This document shows, piece after piece, positions 29,444 through 37,588 of a stretch of 64,000 nt of DNA. The stretch spans positions 1-64,000 of the forward strand of contig JAGXSG010000002.1 in NCBI GenBank assembly GCA_018333995.1. The letters are read 5' to 3'. A program made the translations under genes and the position numbers. Within the stretch, counting starts at the first letter, position 1. Every line of letters starts with the position of its first letter. A model generated the notes under the pieces. That model saw only the letters and a program-made list of their open reading frames with translations, did no database searches and was not told the origin of the DNA. The stretch is from Clostridiales bacterium. Lineage in GTDB: Bacteria > Actinomycetota > Coriobacteriia > Anaerosomatales > SLCP01.

Positions 29444-30070
29444 GTGGATCCACGCGGCGGTGCATATTCCGATAAACGTGTCGTGGCTGAGAAACTCGCC
29501 CGTGTAGGAATTGGTCCTGCGGCACCCATTAATGCTTTCGTTGACTCTCTGCGCAAAGCGAGACCATCGTCCTCAGTCCCGTACGTTGATCCCGACTGTG
29601 GCGGAGTTGAAGCTCGAGTGCTGATGTTGTTCCAGGATCCTGGACCAATGGCGGCCCAACCCAAGGGCAGCGGCATGTTGTCGATAAGTAACGATGACCC
29701 GTCCGCAAAGACCTTGTGTCAGGTGCTCGCGGAGGCGGCTATTCCTTGGAGTGAGGTGGTTCCGTGGAACGCTATTCCTTGGTACACCGGTGGAGCCAAT
29801 TCCGCGGCTGACAAGTTGCAGGGACTGCTCACCCTTGGCCCTTTGACCGCCTTGCTGCCTCGTCTGTGTGTTGTGGTCACATTTGGTGGCACGGCAGCGC
29901 AGTCATGGCATCGTGCTGTCGCACAAGTTCCGGAGCTGTCGTGCTACACGCATATTTCCACACTGCATCCAGGAGTCGGGGGATTGACCAACGGATATCG
30001 GCAGAAAGCCCCGGTCGGTCGCACACAGCTGCTTCGCGACCTTGTCGAAGCACGCTCGCTGCTGACATGA
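29444..30070 (+). CDS. Uracil-DNA-glycosylase-like protein
   Basis: A 208-residue protein resembling the UDG superfamily. It has an N-terminal helix, LMLFQDPGP in the position of the catalytic water-activating loop, VPWNAIPWY resembling the uracil-binding Asn strand, and THISTLHPGVGG near the end where families 1-5 have an HPS/HPG loop. GTG 29444 is chosen because GGGAGG lies four bases upstream; earlier starts at 29423 and 29426 lack this. It may excise damaged or modified bases. Its stop lies eight bases before an attC-like site, as in a gene cassette. Confidence 0.65.
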   Translation: MDPRGGAYSDKRVVAEKLARVGIGPAAPINAFVDSLRKARPSSSVPYVDPDCGGVEARVLMLFQDPGPMAAQPKGSGMLSISNDDPSAKTLCQVLAEAAIPWSEVVPWNAIPWYTGGANSAADKLQGLLTLGPLTALLPRLCVVVTFGGTAAQSWHRAVAQVPELSCYTHISTLHPGVGGLTNGYRQKAPVGRTQLLRDLVEARSLLT

Positions 30071-30077
30071 AGCTGTT

Positions 30078-30171
30078 ATCTAACCCGGGCGTCGAGCAGA
30101 AAGCGCCGTGTGAGTTAGGCTCAGGTTCGGATCGGGCGTAGGCGCTTCAGCTCACGCCAAAGACGTTAGCG
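30078..30171 (+). other. attC-like recombination site 1
   Basis: R'' ATCTAAC (30078-30084) is a perfect RYYYAAC box; R' GTTAGCG is at 30165-30171. Inside, L'' GGCGTCGAGC pairs with L' GCTCACGCC, leaving one extrahelical base on the left arm, and AAGCGCC pairs with GGCGCTT. Size (94 bp), box order and the bulged base are the defining features of integron attC sites. Confidence 0.7.
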
Positions 30172-30241
30172 GGAGAGCGCATAGGGTTCGTGTACGAGGG
30201 CAATCTTCAAACCGTACGCCCTCTGACAGTTAGGAGGCAGG

Positions 30242-31267
30242 ATGCATGAGCGCAAGGTCCACCTCGACGGGCGTGAGCTCACGATTCGTGAGGGCCGACT
30301 CGAGTTAGGCGACGTCTCTTTCGATCCGACCAATCCTAGGATCCAGTTCCAGCTGGACACCTCCTTGTCCGACAAGGAGCCAACCCAAGAGCAGCTTGGG
30401 TTTGCTCTAGTCGTCGGCAACGACAGCTACGCCAAGCTCCGCGAGAACATCGAAAGCAACGGCGGCATCGTCAACCCGATCTGGATCGCGCCCGTCGATG
30501 ACGGATTCGTCGTTGTCGAGGGGAACACACGCCTTCAGGTCTACCTCGACTTGCACGAAAAGTACCCGAACGACGACAAATGGAAGTCGATTCCGGCCTT
30601 CCTGCTGCCGGAGCAGTTCACCAGAGATCAGATTAACTTCATTCGTCTAGAGGCCCATCTGTTTGGGACTACCCCCTGGGACGCTTACGAGAAGGCACGC
30701 TATCTCTACCGCCTGAACGAGGAGGAGGACTACTCGGTCGAACGGCTGGCCCGAATGACCAAGCTGACTCCCTCGGACATTCGCAGTAGCATCCAGGCTT
30801 TTCGCGACATGGATGAATACTACTTGTCCCGATTCGGCGATCCGGGTGAGCATCAGAAGTTCAGCTACTTCGTGGAATTCCGGAAGAACGCAGACCTCAA
30901 GCGGCTGGTCAAAGAGGGTCAGCTCAATATTGTCGACTTCTGCACGTGGGTCGGTGAGGGCAAGTTCAGCCGAGGTGAGGATGTTCGCCGCCTCGGCACA
31001 GTGCTGAAGGACCCCCAAGCCCGTCAGGCTTTGATCGACTACGACTTCGAGACTGCGTTGGAGCAGCTGGGACAGGTCAACCCGGCCGCAACCAGCCCGC
31101 TGTTCGACAAGATCCAGGACGTCTCGATCGGGATTCGAAAGATGCCATTCTCCGAGATCGAGGGCATCCGGCGCGGACAAGAACCTGCCAAGGTTGCCTT
31201 GCTGGAGGAGCTGGCCGCCACTGTCAACTCGTTCATGGCCAGCCTCAAGGATCGCAGTGCCAACTAG
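30242..31267 (+). CDS. ParB/Srx-like protein A of a five-gene operon
   Basis: A 341-residue protein with a ParB/sulfiredoxin-type N-terminal domain: NPRI at residues 31-34 and the core motif VVEGNTRL at 91-98. A helical region with an HTH-like segment follows (VERLARMTKLTPSDIRSSIQ), then an all-helical tail. ParB-like domains of this kind bind or hydrolyse nucleotides (CTPase/ATPase) or nick DNA. AGGAGG lies four bases before the ATG. It is paralogous to the protein at 33093-34142. It starts the operon, 70 bases after attC-like site 1. Confidence 0.8.
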   Translation: MHERKVHLDGRELTIREGRLELGDVSFDPTNPRIQFQLDTSLSDKEPTQEQLGFALVVGNDSYAKLRENIESNGGIVNPIWIAPVDDGFVVVEGNTRLQVYLDLHEKYPNDDKWKSIPAFLLPEQFTRDQINFIRLEAHLFGTTPWDAYEKARYLYRLNEEEDYSVERLARMTKLTPSDIRSSIQAFRDMDEYYLSRFGDPGEHQKFSYFVEFRKNADLKRLVKEGQLNIVDFCTWVGEGKFSRGEDVRRLGTVLKDPQARQALIDYDFETALEQLGQVNPAATSPLFDKIQDVSIGIRKMPFSEIEGIRRGQEPAKVALLEELAATVNSFMASLKDRSAN

Positions 31268-31664
31268 GCAGCATCAGCGAATTCTCGCCATCGTGCTCAA
31301 GGCCATGAGCCAGCGGGGCTTCTCGCTGGTTGCAGTCGACGGTAAGACCGAAGGCTGGGATCAGCTCGGGCTGGGCCGCCCAGGCGATTTCGGACGCCAT
31401 CGACCCGATGCGGTCGGTATCCAAGCTGACGGCACTATCGGCATCGCTGAGGCCAAGACGGCCGATGATGTTGCGTCCCCCCGGACTCGCGAGCAGCTCG
31501 AGGATTTCCTGGCTCCTTCTGACGTCGACTATGCCGCTGTCTTCTTCGGCTACCCTCGCAGCGCTGATGGTGTCGTCAAGAGTTTGCTCATGTCCATCGG
31601 AGCAATCAACTGTCCACAGCTCGAGCTAATCCCCGTCCCAGACGAGTTGCTCGATGCGAAGTAG
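31257..31664 (+). CDS. Small PD-(D/E)XK nuclease-like protein
   Basis: A 135-residue protein from GTG 31257, overlapping the previous stop by 11 bases. The segment RHRPDAVGIQADGTIGIAEA continuing into K67 places Asp51 and Glu65-x-Lys67 as in the PD-(D/E)XK nuclease core. An alpha-helix with REQLEDFL and a beta strand YAAVFFGYP follow, consistent with the fold. It is close to the minimum size for such a domain. Context with a SNF2 helicase and ParB-like proteins suggests DNA processing. I do not recognise a closer family. Confidence 0.6.
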   Translation: MPTRQHQRILAIVLKAMSQRGFSLVAVDGKTEGWDQLGLGRPGDFGRHRPDAVGIQADGTIGIAEAKTADDVASPRTREQLEDFLAPSDVDYAAVFFGYPRSADGVVKSLLMSIGAINCPQLELIPVPDELLDAK

Positions 31665-33096
31665 GACCCCGCAGGACTTCACGCCGCGCACCAAGCCGCT
31701 TCCGCATCAGCGCGAGGCGATCGAGTACGTGATCAAGACCCCTGAGGCGGCGCTTTTCGACGAGCAGGGTCTTGGCAAGACCAAGATCATCATCGACGCC
31801 TTCTCTGAGTTGATGCGTCGGGGCGACATCGACGCTGCACTCGTTGTGGCGCCGATGGGGCTGGTCTACAACTGGGAAGCCGAGATCAGCAAGCACTCTC
31901 ACCTCGTACCGGTCGTGCTTCGAGGCAACGGTCGTCAACGCAAGTACCGTTTTCTGTCGGGGGCCAATTTCTATCTGGTCAACTATGAGGGAGTCGTCGC
32001 CCAGCGGGATGTCTTTCGCAAGATGATCCAGACGCGCCGCTTCGCCATCGCGCTGGACGAGGCTACTCGCATCAAGGATCCGCATACCGAAACTGCCAAG
32101 GCGCTCTTCGCGATCGGCGAGCATGCCTCGCACAAAGTAATCATGACCGGGACGCCCATCGCCAATCGGCCGGTCGACCTGTGGTCTCAGTACTTCTTCC
32201 TGGACGGCGGACGACTGCTCGGAACTGATCACAGATCTTTCGCCAGTACCTACGACCCCGACTGCGAAGGCGTCGAGGATCGGCTTGAGGATCTGTCGGC
32301 CCTCATTCGGGCCAACTCGATTCGTCGCCTCAAGAACGACGTACTCGAGTTGCCGGATAAGGTCTTCATAGTCCACGAGATCCCCCTGGCCGGACCACAA
32401 GAGCAGATGTACCGCGACTGTGCCGATGAGCTGATCGTTCAGTTGCGCTCCATGTCAGGGCAGGCATACATCCGCGAGATCGACAACGTTCTCGAGCGCC
32501 TGCTTCGCCTGGTGCAGATCGCCAGCAATCCTGGGCTCTTGGACCCCATGTTCGCTGCACCAGTGGCCAAACTCAACTATCTGGATGAACTGGTCGACCG
32601 CCTGCTTGACCAGCATGAGAAGTTAATAGTCTGGTCGGGTTTCGTCGACAACATTGAGACCGTCGTACAGCGACTGAAGCGCTACCGGCCGCTAAGGATC
32701 CACGGTGGTGTGGGAATCGAAGAACGTGCCGAGATCGTCGATGCGTTCCAGGAGCGAGATACTAACCGTGTACTGGTCGCCAATCCGGCCGCCGCGAGGG
32801 AAGGGCTGACTCTCACGAAGGCTAGCGCGGTGGTCTACCTTGACCGCAGCTTCAACCTTGTAGACTACCTGCAGTCGCAGGACAGGATTCACCGGATCGG
32901 CCAGACCCGAGAGTGCGAGATTCACAAGTTGATCGCCTCTGGAACGGTCGATGAGTACGTCGATGCCGTCATTGAGTTGAAGAGCAGCGTGGCCGGGTTC
33001 GTCTACAGCCCGAGCGACGCAGGCAAGGCGCAGATGACACAGCTGCGTGATGAGAAGGACGAGATCCTTCGGTTCCTAGAGGAGGGCGAGGCGTGA
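31654..33096 (+). CDS. SNF2-family DNA helicase/translocase
   Basis: A 480-residue SF2 motor of SNF2 type: motif I DEQGLGKTK (36-44), Walker B-like DEAT (135-138), motif III TGTPIAN (165-171) and C-terminal motifs ANPAAAREGLTLTKA and QSQDRIHRIGQ. No accessory DNA-binding domain is present, so the partners may supply specificity. It overlaps the nuclease-like gene by 11 bases and the second ParB-like gene by 4 (GTGA). SNF2 motors of this size occur in phage, R-M and DNA-modification defence clusters. Confidence 0.9.
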   Translation: MRSRTPQDFTPRTKPLPHQREAIEYVIKTPEAALFDEQGLGKTKIIIDAFSELMRRGDIDAALVVAPMGLVYNWEAEISKHSHLVPVVLRGNGRQRKYRFLSGANFYLVNYEGVVAQRDVFRKMIQTRRFAIALDEATRIKDPHTETAKALFAIGEHASHKVIMTGTPIANRPVDLWSQYFFLDGGRLLGTDHRSFASTYDPDCEGVEDRLEDLSALIRANSIRRLKNDVLELPDKVFIVHEIPLAGPQEQMYRDCADELIVQLRSMSGQAYIREIDNVLERLLRLVQIASNPGLLDPMFAAPVAKLNYLDELVDRLLDQHEKLIVWSGFVDNIETVVQRLKRYRPLRIHGGVGIEERAEIVDAFQERDTNRVLVANPAAAREGLTLTKASAVVYLDRSFNLVDYLQSQDRIHRIGQTRECEIHKLIASGTVDEYVDAVIELKSSVAGFVYSPSDAGKAQMTQLRDEKDEILRFLEEGEA

Positions 33097-34142
33097 CTGA
33101 CAACACACTGAGTGTACAAGGGCGACAGATCCCGTATGAGCTCAAGATTCTAAGCATATACGACCTGCGCTACTACGCAGAGAACCCTAGGATCAACTAC
33201 ATTATCTCGACCCATGACGGCGAGGTAACGCAGGAGATCATCGAACAGAAGCTGCTGGCTCTCGATACGACCAAAGACCTCGTTAGGGACATCGAGGAGA
33301 ATCAGGGGCTGATCGAAGAGGTGCTGGTAATCGGCGACGAGGTCGTCGAAGGCAACACGCGTTTGGCGGTCTACAGGCGGCTGGCCAAGAAGCACCCCAA
33401 CGACCCACGCTGGAAGACGATCCCGGCGAAGGTGCTGTCTTCCGAGATTCGGCCGCAAGAGCTCTTCTTCATCCTCGGCACGCTCCACATCAAGGGCAAG
33501 AACGAATGGAGTGCCTACGAGAAGGCGGCCTACATCTACCGGATGGTTCGCGAGCTGGACTACTCACCGCAGGATGTTGCTAAGCAGCTTGGACATCAAG
33601 CTGGCACGGTCGAAGCCATGCTCAAGTCCTATGAGACGATGCGAGACATCTACCTCCCTCAGGCAACCAAGGATTCCGACGATTTCGAGACCCAGGATGC
33701 GCTTCGCAAGTACAGCTACTTTGAGGCCTTCTATCGTCAGAAGGATCTGGCACTTCGGGCACGAGAGACGCCGCTATTCGTCGAGGAGTTCTGCGAGTGG
33801 GTCATCGCCGACGTATTCCCCAAGGCCGACAGCGTCCGAACCGAGTTGCCGAAGATCCTGAACAACAAGCGTGCCTCCAGGACCTTCTACGCCCTCGTCG
33901 ATACCGAGCCGGAAGCTGCGTTTGAAGAGGCCGAACTGGTTCTGCATGAAAGCAAGCCTGAGCAGATGGATCCCTTCTACATGGGTGTGAAGGAGTTCCG
34001 CGACTTGCTCCAGAACGCGTCAGTCGAGGAGATCAAGGCCGACCTCGAGGCGGACGGCCCACGCGCAAAGGCGTGCCGTGACCAACTGAAGCGATGCCAC
34101 AAAGAGCTCGTCCGCTTCTGCCACCTGCTTGGCCTGGAATAG
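33093..34142 (+). CDS. ParB/Srx-like protein B, paralogue of protein A
   Basis: A 349-residue protein with NPRI at 31-34 and VVEGNTRL at 84-91, the same landmarks as the first ParB-like protein. Both also share HPND/YPND, WKTIPA/WKSIPA, SAYEKA/DAYEKA and KYSYF/KFSYF. Overall they are diverged, suggesting an old duplication and two subunits. GTG start overlaps the helicase stop. A helical HTH-like segment (PQDVAKQLGHQAGTVEAML) follows the ParB core. Confidence 0.8.
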   Translation: MTDNTLSVQGRQIPYELKILSIYDLRYYAENPRINYIISTHDGEVTQEIIEQKLLALDTTKDLVRDIEENQGLIEEVLVIGDEVVEGNTRLAVYRRLAKKHPNDPRWKTIPAKVLSSEIRPQELFFILGTLHIKGKNEWSAYEKAAYIYRMVRELDYSPQDVAKQLGHQAGTVEAMLKSYETMRDIYLPQATKDSDDFETQDALRKYSYFEAFYRQKDLALRARETPLFVEEFCEWVIADVFPKADSVRTELPKILNNKRASRTFYALVDTEPEAAFEEAELVLHESKPEQMDPFYMGVKEFRDLLQNASVEEIKADLEADGPRAKACRDQLKRCHKELVRFCHLLGLE

Positions 34143-34158
34143 CGACGGAGTCCATTAA

Positions 34159-35490
34159 GTGCAGTCTGTCCTGCTGGTCGAACCTGACTACAAGAATAAG
34201 TTCCCGCCGCTCGGACTCATGAAGCTCGCCACGTACTTCCGTGAGCAAGGCGTTCTCGTTGAGTTCGTCAAGGGCAAGTCGCTGACGCACCGTCAGCGGC
34301 GATGGGACGCCGTCTTCGTGACCACCCTCTTTACATGGGAGTGGAAGCGGACGGTTGAGACGATTCGCTACTACGAGAAGTCGACCGGAAGCCCGACCGT
34401 CTACGTTGGGGGCATTGTCGCGACCCTGATGCCCGACGAGCTTCGCAAGGAAGCTGGTGCGACCGTAGTGACCGGACTGCTGGACCAGCAGGGCAAGCTC
34501 GGCTTGCCTGGGGACGACCGTATCGACTCGATGGTCCCTGACTACTCGATTCTCGACGACATCGAGTACAAGTACCCAGTGGAGGACGCCTACTTCATCC
34601 ATGCCACGCGTGGATGCGTCAACCGATGCGCCTTCTGCGCCGTTCCTAAAGTGGAGCCAACGTACAAGAGCTATCAGCCGATAATCGACCAGATCACAGC
34701 GATCAAGGAAGCCCACGGCGAGAAGCGCGACCTGGTTCTCATGGACAACAACACGGTCGCCTCGCCCAAGTTCGACAAGATCATCGACGAGATCATAGAA
34801 GCTGGGTTCGGCGCTGGTGCGCGATTTGGAGCCCGCAAGCGGCACGTGGACTTCAACCAGGGGCTAGATGCGCGGCTGCTGACCGAAGCGAAGATCAAGC
34901 GTCTTGCGGAGACCTCCATCTGGCCGCTTCGGATTGCGTTCGACAGCCTCGACGTTCGTGATGACTACGAGCGAGCGGTGCGTTGGGCGGCGAGAAGCGG
35001 GCTTACCCGGTTGTCGAACTATGTCCTGTTCAACCACGAGGACACCCCTCAGGACTTCTACGACCGGCTTCGGCTGAACGTTGAACTCAATGAAGAGCTC
35101 GGCACCAAGATCTACTCGTTCCCAATGCGCTACAGCCCGGTGATGCGAACCGACCGCCGTTACATAGGCGAGCACTGGACTTGGCGCTACGTGCGTGGGG
35201 TGCAGTGCATCCTCAACGCCACGAGAGGGGTGGTTGGTGTCAAGAGGGAGTTCTTTCTTCGGGCCTTTGGCGCCAACTCTGATGAGTTCGTCGAACTGAT
35301 CAGCATGCCTGAGGACTACATCATGAATCGCGAGGCGCATGAAGATTCAGACGCGAGAGAGTGGAGAGAGTGTTACCGTAAGCTGTCACAGTCCCAGCTG
35401 GCAGACTTCAAGTTGCGAGCACTGAACGGAAAGCTTACTGTGCTTGGCTCGGGTGACCAAGACGTGGAGCGCTTGCTTGCGCACTACTAG
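34159..35490 (+). CDS. Radical SAM protein with B12-binding-like N-terminus
   Basis: A 443-residue protein. Residues ~1-125 resemble the cobalamin-binding domain of B12 radical SAM enzymes (FPPLGLMKLATYFREQG, VYVGGIVATL), though no clear DxHxxG is seen. The radical SAM core carries CVNRCAFC (Cys153, 157, 160; CX3CX2C) for the [4Fe-4S] cluster. The start is GTG 34159 after CGGAG. It closes the operon, 16 bases after ParB-like B. A modifying reaction such as methylation, thiolation or rearrangement of a nucleic-acid base is possible; the substrate is unknown. Confidence 0.85.
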   Translation: MQSVLLVEPDYKNKFPPLGLMKLATYFREQGVLVEFVKGKSLTHRQRRWDAVFVTTLFTWEWKRTVETIRYYEKSTGSPTVYVGGIVATLMPDELRKEAGATVVTGLLDQQGKLGLPGDDRIDSMVPDYSILDDIEYKYPVEDAYFIHATRGCVNRCAFCAVPKVEPTYKSYQPIIDQITAIKEAHGEKRDLVLMDNNTVASPKFDKIIDEIIEAGFGAGARFGARKRHVDFNQGLDARLLTEAKIKRLAETSIWPLRIAFDSLDVRDDYERAVRWAARSGLTRLSNYVLFNHEDTPQDFYDRLRLNVELNEELGTKIYSFPMRYSPVMRTDRRYIGEHWTWRYVRGVQCILNATRGVVGVKREFFLRAFGANSDEFVELISMPEDYIMNREAHEDSDAREWRECYRKLSQSQLADFKLRALNGKLTVLGSGDQDVERLLAHY

Positions 35491-35520
35491 CTCAGCCACT
35501 CTCGAGATGGTGGCGCTCCA

Positions 35521-35598
35521 CGCCAACCCGCGCGTCCAGCAGACTCGAGCACGGGAGCGTCCGCCGCGCCTCGTAGATGACGCGCAAAAACGTTAGTC
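35521..35598 (+). other. attC-like site 2 (weak)
   Basis: CGCCAAC (35521-35527) and GTTAGTC (35592-35598) enclose GCGCGTC ... GACGCGC, a perfect 7-bp stem. The R'' box departs from RYYYAAC and pairs imperfectly with R', so this is weaker than sites 1 and 4. It lies 31 bases after the radical SAM stop and just before a toxin-antitoxin module. Confidence 0.4.
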
Positions 35599-35614
35599 GT
35601 AGCAAGAATCCGGT

Positions 35615-35644
35615 TTGGTTCTGGTAAGGCCGGGGGCGTATCAT
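35615..35644 (+). promoter_or_regulatory. Promoter of the addiction module
   Basis: TTGGTT (35615-35620) and TATCAT (35639-35644), spacer 18. Transcription would begin close to the ATG at 35651, so the message may be leaderless, which is common in actinobacteria. Confidence 0.45.
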
Positions 35645-35650
35645 CGAACC

Positions 35651-35863
35651 ATGAACACGCCAGCGATCGACATCAACAAGCTCGCGCCTGAGGAGCGTCT
35701 CGCCTTGATCGGAGACCTGTGGGACAGCCTCCGCACCAAGCCCGAGGTGTTGCATATCTCTCCAGCGCAGCAGAAGGTGCTTGACCGGAGGCTCGACGAG
35801 CTCGACAGCGGCGACGCCGCAGTCATCTCCTGGGACGACGCCAAGCGGCGGCTTCGCGACTAA
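35651..35863 (+). CDS. Addiction module antidote protein (TIGR02574-like)
   Basis: A 70-residue acidic protein of the addiction-module-component type. It shows the usual LAPEERLALIGDLWDSL helix and the C-terminal VISWDDAKRRLRD, which docks on RelE/ParE-fold toxins. Its partner starts six bases downstream. A 53-bp piece of this gene recurs at 40122-40174 with one mismatch. Confidence 0.88.
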   Translation: MNTPAIDINKLAPEERLALIGDLWDSLRTKPEVLHISPAQQKVLDRRLDELDSGDAAVISWDDAKRRLRD

Positions 35864-35868
35864 TCGGC

Positions 35869-36228
35869 GTGCGCAGCGCCTGGTTCCTTATATCGGCAGT
35901 CTCGGACGTGGCGGAGGCGCGCGACTGGCATGAACTCCAGCGGCCGGGACTCGGCGACGAGTTCATTGATGCCGTGGATTCGGCGGTGGACTCCGTTCTC
36001 GGTTTCGCTGCAGCACATCCCGTTGTCTACCGCAGATCTCGCCGCTTCTTGCTGCCGCGCTTCCCATACTGTCTGTACTACCGCGTCGATGACGCCGGGA
36101 TCATCGTGGTCGCCTGCCTACATGCGGTTCGCGATCCGGAGCATCATCGGCGTCGGTCGCGTGCTAACACGCGCTTCGTGACGCGCGAGAGGTTGGCGTA
36201 TCCTGTAAGCGCAAGCCGCGCAAGTTAG
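35869..36228 (+). CDS. RelE/ParE-family toxin
   Basis: A 119-residue RelE/ParE-fold toxin: ARDWHELQRPGLGDEFIDAV, the YRRSRRFLLPRFPYCLYYRV strands and IIVVACLHAVRDPEHHRRR, which is the family C-terminal end. The last ~20 residues are encoded by the attC-like site that follows, so the native protein probably ends earlier or carries a neutral tail. It pairs with the antidote encoded six bases upstream. Confidence 0.88.
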   Translation: MRSAWFLISAVSDVAEARDWHELQRPGLGDEFIDAVDSAVDSVLGFAAAHPVVYRRSRRFLLPRFPYCLYYRVDDAGIIVVACLHAVRDPEHHRRRSRANTRFVTRERLAYPVSASRAS

Positions 36229-36246
36229 GCGCCAAACACGTTGGTC
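36162..36246 (+). other. attC-like recombination site 3
   Basis: TGCTAAC (36162-36168) and GTTGGTC (36240-36246) bracket CACGCGC ... GCGCG arms. The middle, from AGGTTGGCGTATCC through to AAGCCGCGC, is identical to the middle of site 4, so the two are paralogous recombination sites following different genes. Pairing of the arms is less regular than in site 4. Confidence 0.55.
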
Positions 36247-37006
36247 GCACAGGTAGACCCGCAGTTCAGCAACTCTTCATATCAGGACCGAGCAATGCTG
36301 ATGTGTCGGCGGCTCGTGTTGCAACGCCTGTACAACGCGGCGTGGTTCATTACTGGCGACGGCCAAGGCACCGTTCAGGGTATTCGGGAGCCAGTGCGGG
36401 ATCTGTCCTGGGTGAAGTTCGAGGCATCAATACGCGGGCGCGTAGCAGAGATCCTCGCCTGACGACAAGATCGACGTTATCGTGGGGGCACGCTCCATTC
36501 GCCCGTACCTGGAGCAACGTCCCGATATTTGTATCCGGGAACGACTCTGACCAGCAGGGATAGCCTTGGAGGCCTGATCGGGAAGATCAAGAACGCGTCA
36601 AGAGACTCGCGTCTCAAGGAACTTGAGCCGACACTCCGAGACCTCGAGGAGCTCGACGACGCTTCCCTTCCGTCCGCTCATGCTTCAGATGACGTGCCAG
36701 ACATGCCTTTGCCTGGCAGAAACGAAATACGTCGCTACGCGAACATGGCGTTGTCATTCAGCTAGCGCTAACAGTCGCGGGATTGGGCTAGCTCTTGGAG
36801 ATGAGCGGCGAGCGAAGTGAGTCAGATGCGCGTGTTCGGTGCGCGGACGTTCGCCTCCTAGAGGCTACCTCTCTACCGCGGTTTGTCGGTGTCGATGCCA
36901 TTGTTAGGCTCCATCGGGCGACGCCAGGCTACTCCGCACAGCATCTAGGCTACCATGGACGTCCACGATTCGAGTCTCGACGAGCAACCGCGATGGGAGT
37001 CAGAGA
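36247..37006 (+). pseudogene. Degenerate region with frameshifted coding remnants
   Basis: No intact gene is convincing in these 760 bases. A frame open from TTG 36241 (FSNSSYQDRAMLMCRRLVL) stops at 36462. Coding-like text continues one frame over (DDKIDVIVGARSIRPYLEQR) to 36550. A third piece (GLIGKIKNASRDSRLKEL) runs in the first frame to 36765. This looks like one gene of unknown family broken by indels, or overlapping remnants. GCTAAC at 36767 and GTTAGGC at 36903 could belong to a longer attC, but the arms do not pair. After 36765 I see nothing else. Confidence 0.35.
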
Positions 37007-37516
37007 ATGCACCAGCCAATGCGACGCAGGCGACAGCTTCTCCCGGAAGAGGAGACCGTGGCCATGCTCGATGCCGCAACCTCGGGCGTTCTTGCCGTAA
37101 TGGGCGAGGATGGATATCCGTATGCCGTACCCCTGAGCTTCGCCTACGAAGACGGCAGCCTCTACTTCCACTCGTCGAGGGCCGGGCACAAGCTCGACGC
37201 CATCGCCCATAGCGATAAGGCATCGTTTTGCGTGATCGCCGACGACGACGTGGTCCAGAGCACGTTCACCACGCATTTCCGCAGCGTGATCGTGTTCGGT
37301 CGCATTGGCGTGCTTTCCGATGACGAGCGCAGACGTCACGCCCTCATGCTGCTCGCCGAGAAGTACTCGCCCGACTACCTCGATGACGCCGCCGCGGAGA
37401 TCGAACGCAGCTGGAACCGCATGTGCGTGCTCGAACTGGTAGTCGAGGAGATGACTGGCAAGGCCGCGATCGAGATCATCGAGGAGCGCGATCAGAAGGC
37501 GAAGGCCGCCGAGTAG
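37007..37516 (+). CDS. Pyridoxamine 5'-phosphate oxidase-fold (NimA-like) flavoprotein
   Basis: A 169-residue split-barrel flavin protein. It opens MRRRRQLLPEEETVAMLDAA, followed by GVLAVMGEDGYPYAVPLSFA and LYFHSSRAGHKLDAI, the FMN-binding pattern of the NimA/5-nitroimidazole-reductase-like group. FVIADD and SVIVFGRIG strands follow. The start ATG 37007 has GGGAG upstream. It may reduce nitro-compounds or bind haem or FMN. Such genes are common in anaerobes and often lie on mobile cassettes. Confidence 0.88.
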   Translation: MHQPMRRRRQLLPEEETVAMLDAATSGVLAVMGEDGYPYAVPLSFAYEDGSLYFHSSRAGHKLDAIAHSDKASFCVIADDDVVQSTFTTHFRSVIVFGRIGVLSDDERRRHALMLLAEKYSPDYLDDAAAEIERSWNRMCVLELVVEEMTGKAAIEIIEERDQKAKAAE

Positions 37517-37518
37517 AA

Positions 37519-37534
37519 CGACGCCTTCGCGTCG
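37519..37534. terminator. GC hairpin between convergent genes
   Basis: CGACGC-CTTC-GCGTCG, a perfect 6-bp stem with a tetraloop directly after the NimA-like stop, between convergent genes. There is no T-tract on either side. Confidence 0.35.
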
Positions 37535-37588
37535 GCCATCCGCTTGGATGTGCCCAACATGGTGCGGTTGAGCCGCAACCAATAACGC

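Noticed and set aside
36766-36909. A longer attC site from GCTAAC (36767) to GTTAGGC (36903)
   Set aside because: End boxes are present and the length is allowed, but the inner arms do not pair convincingly and no extrahelical base can be placed.
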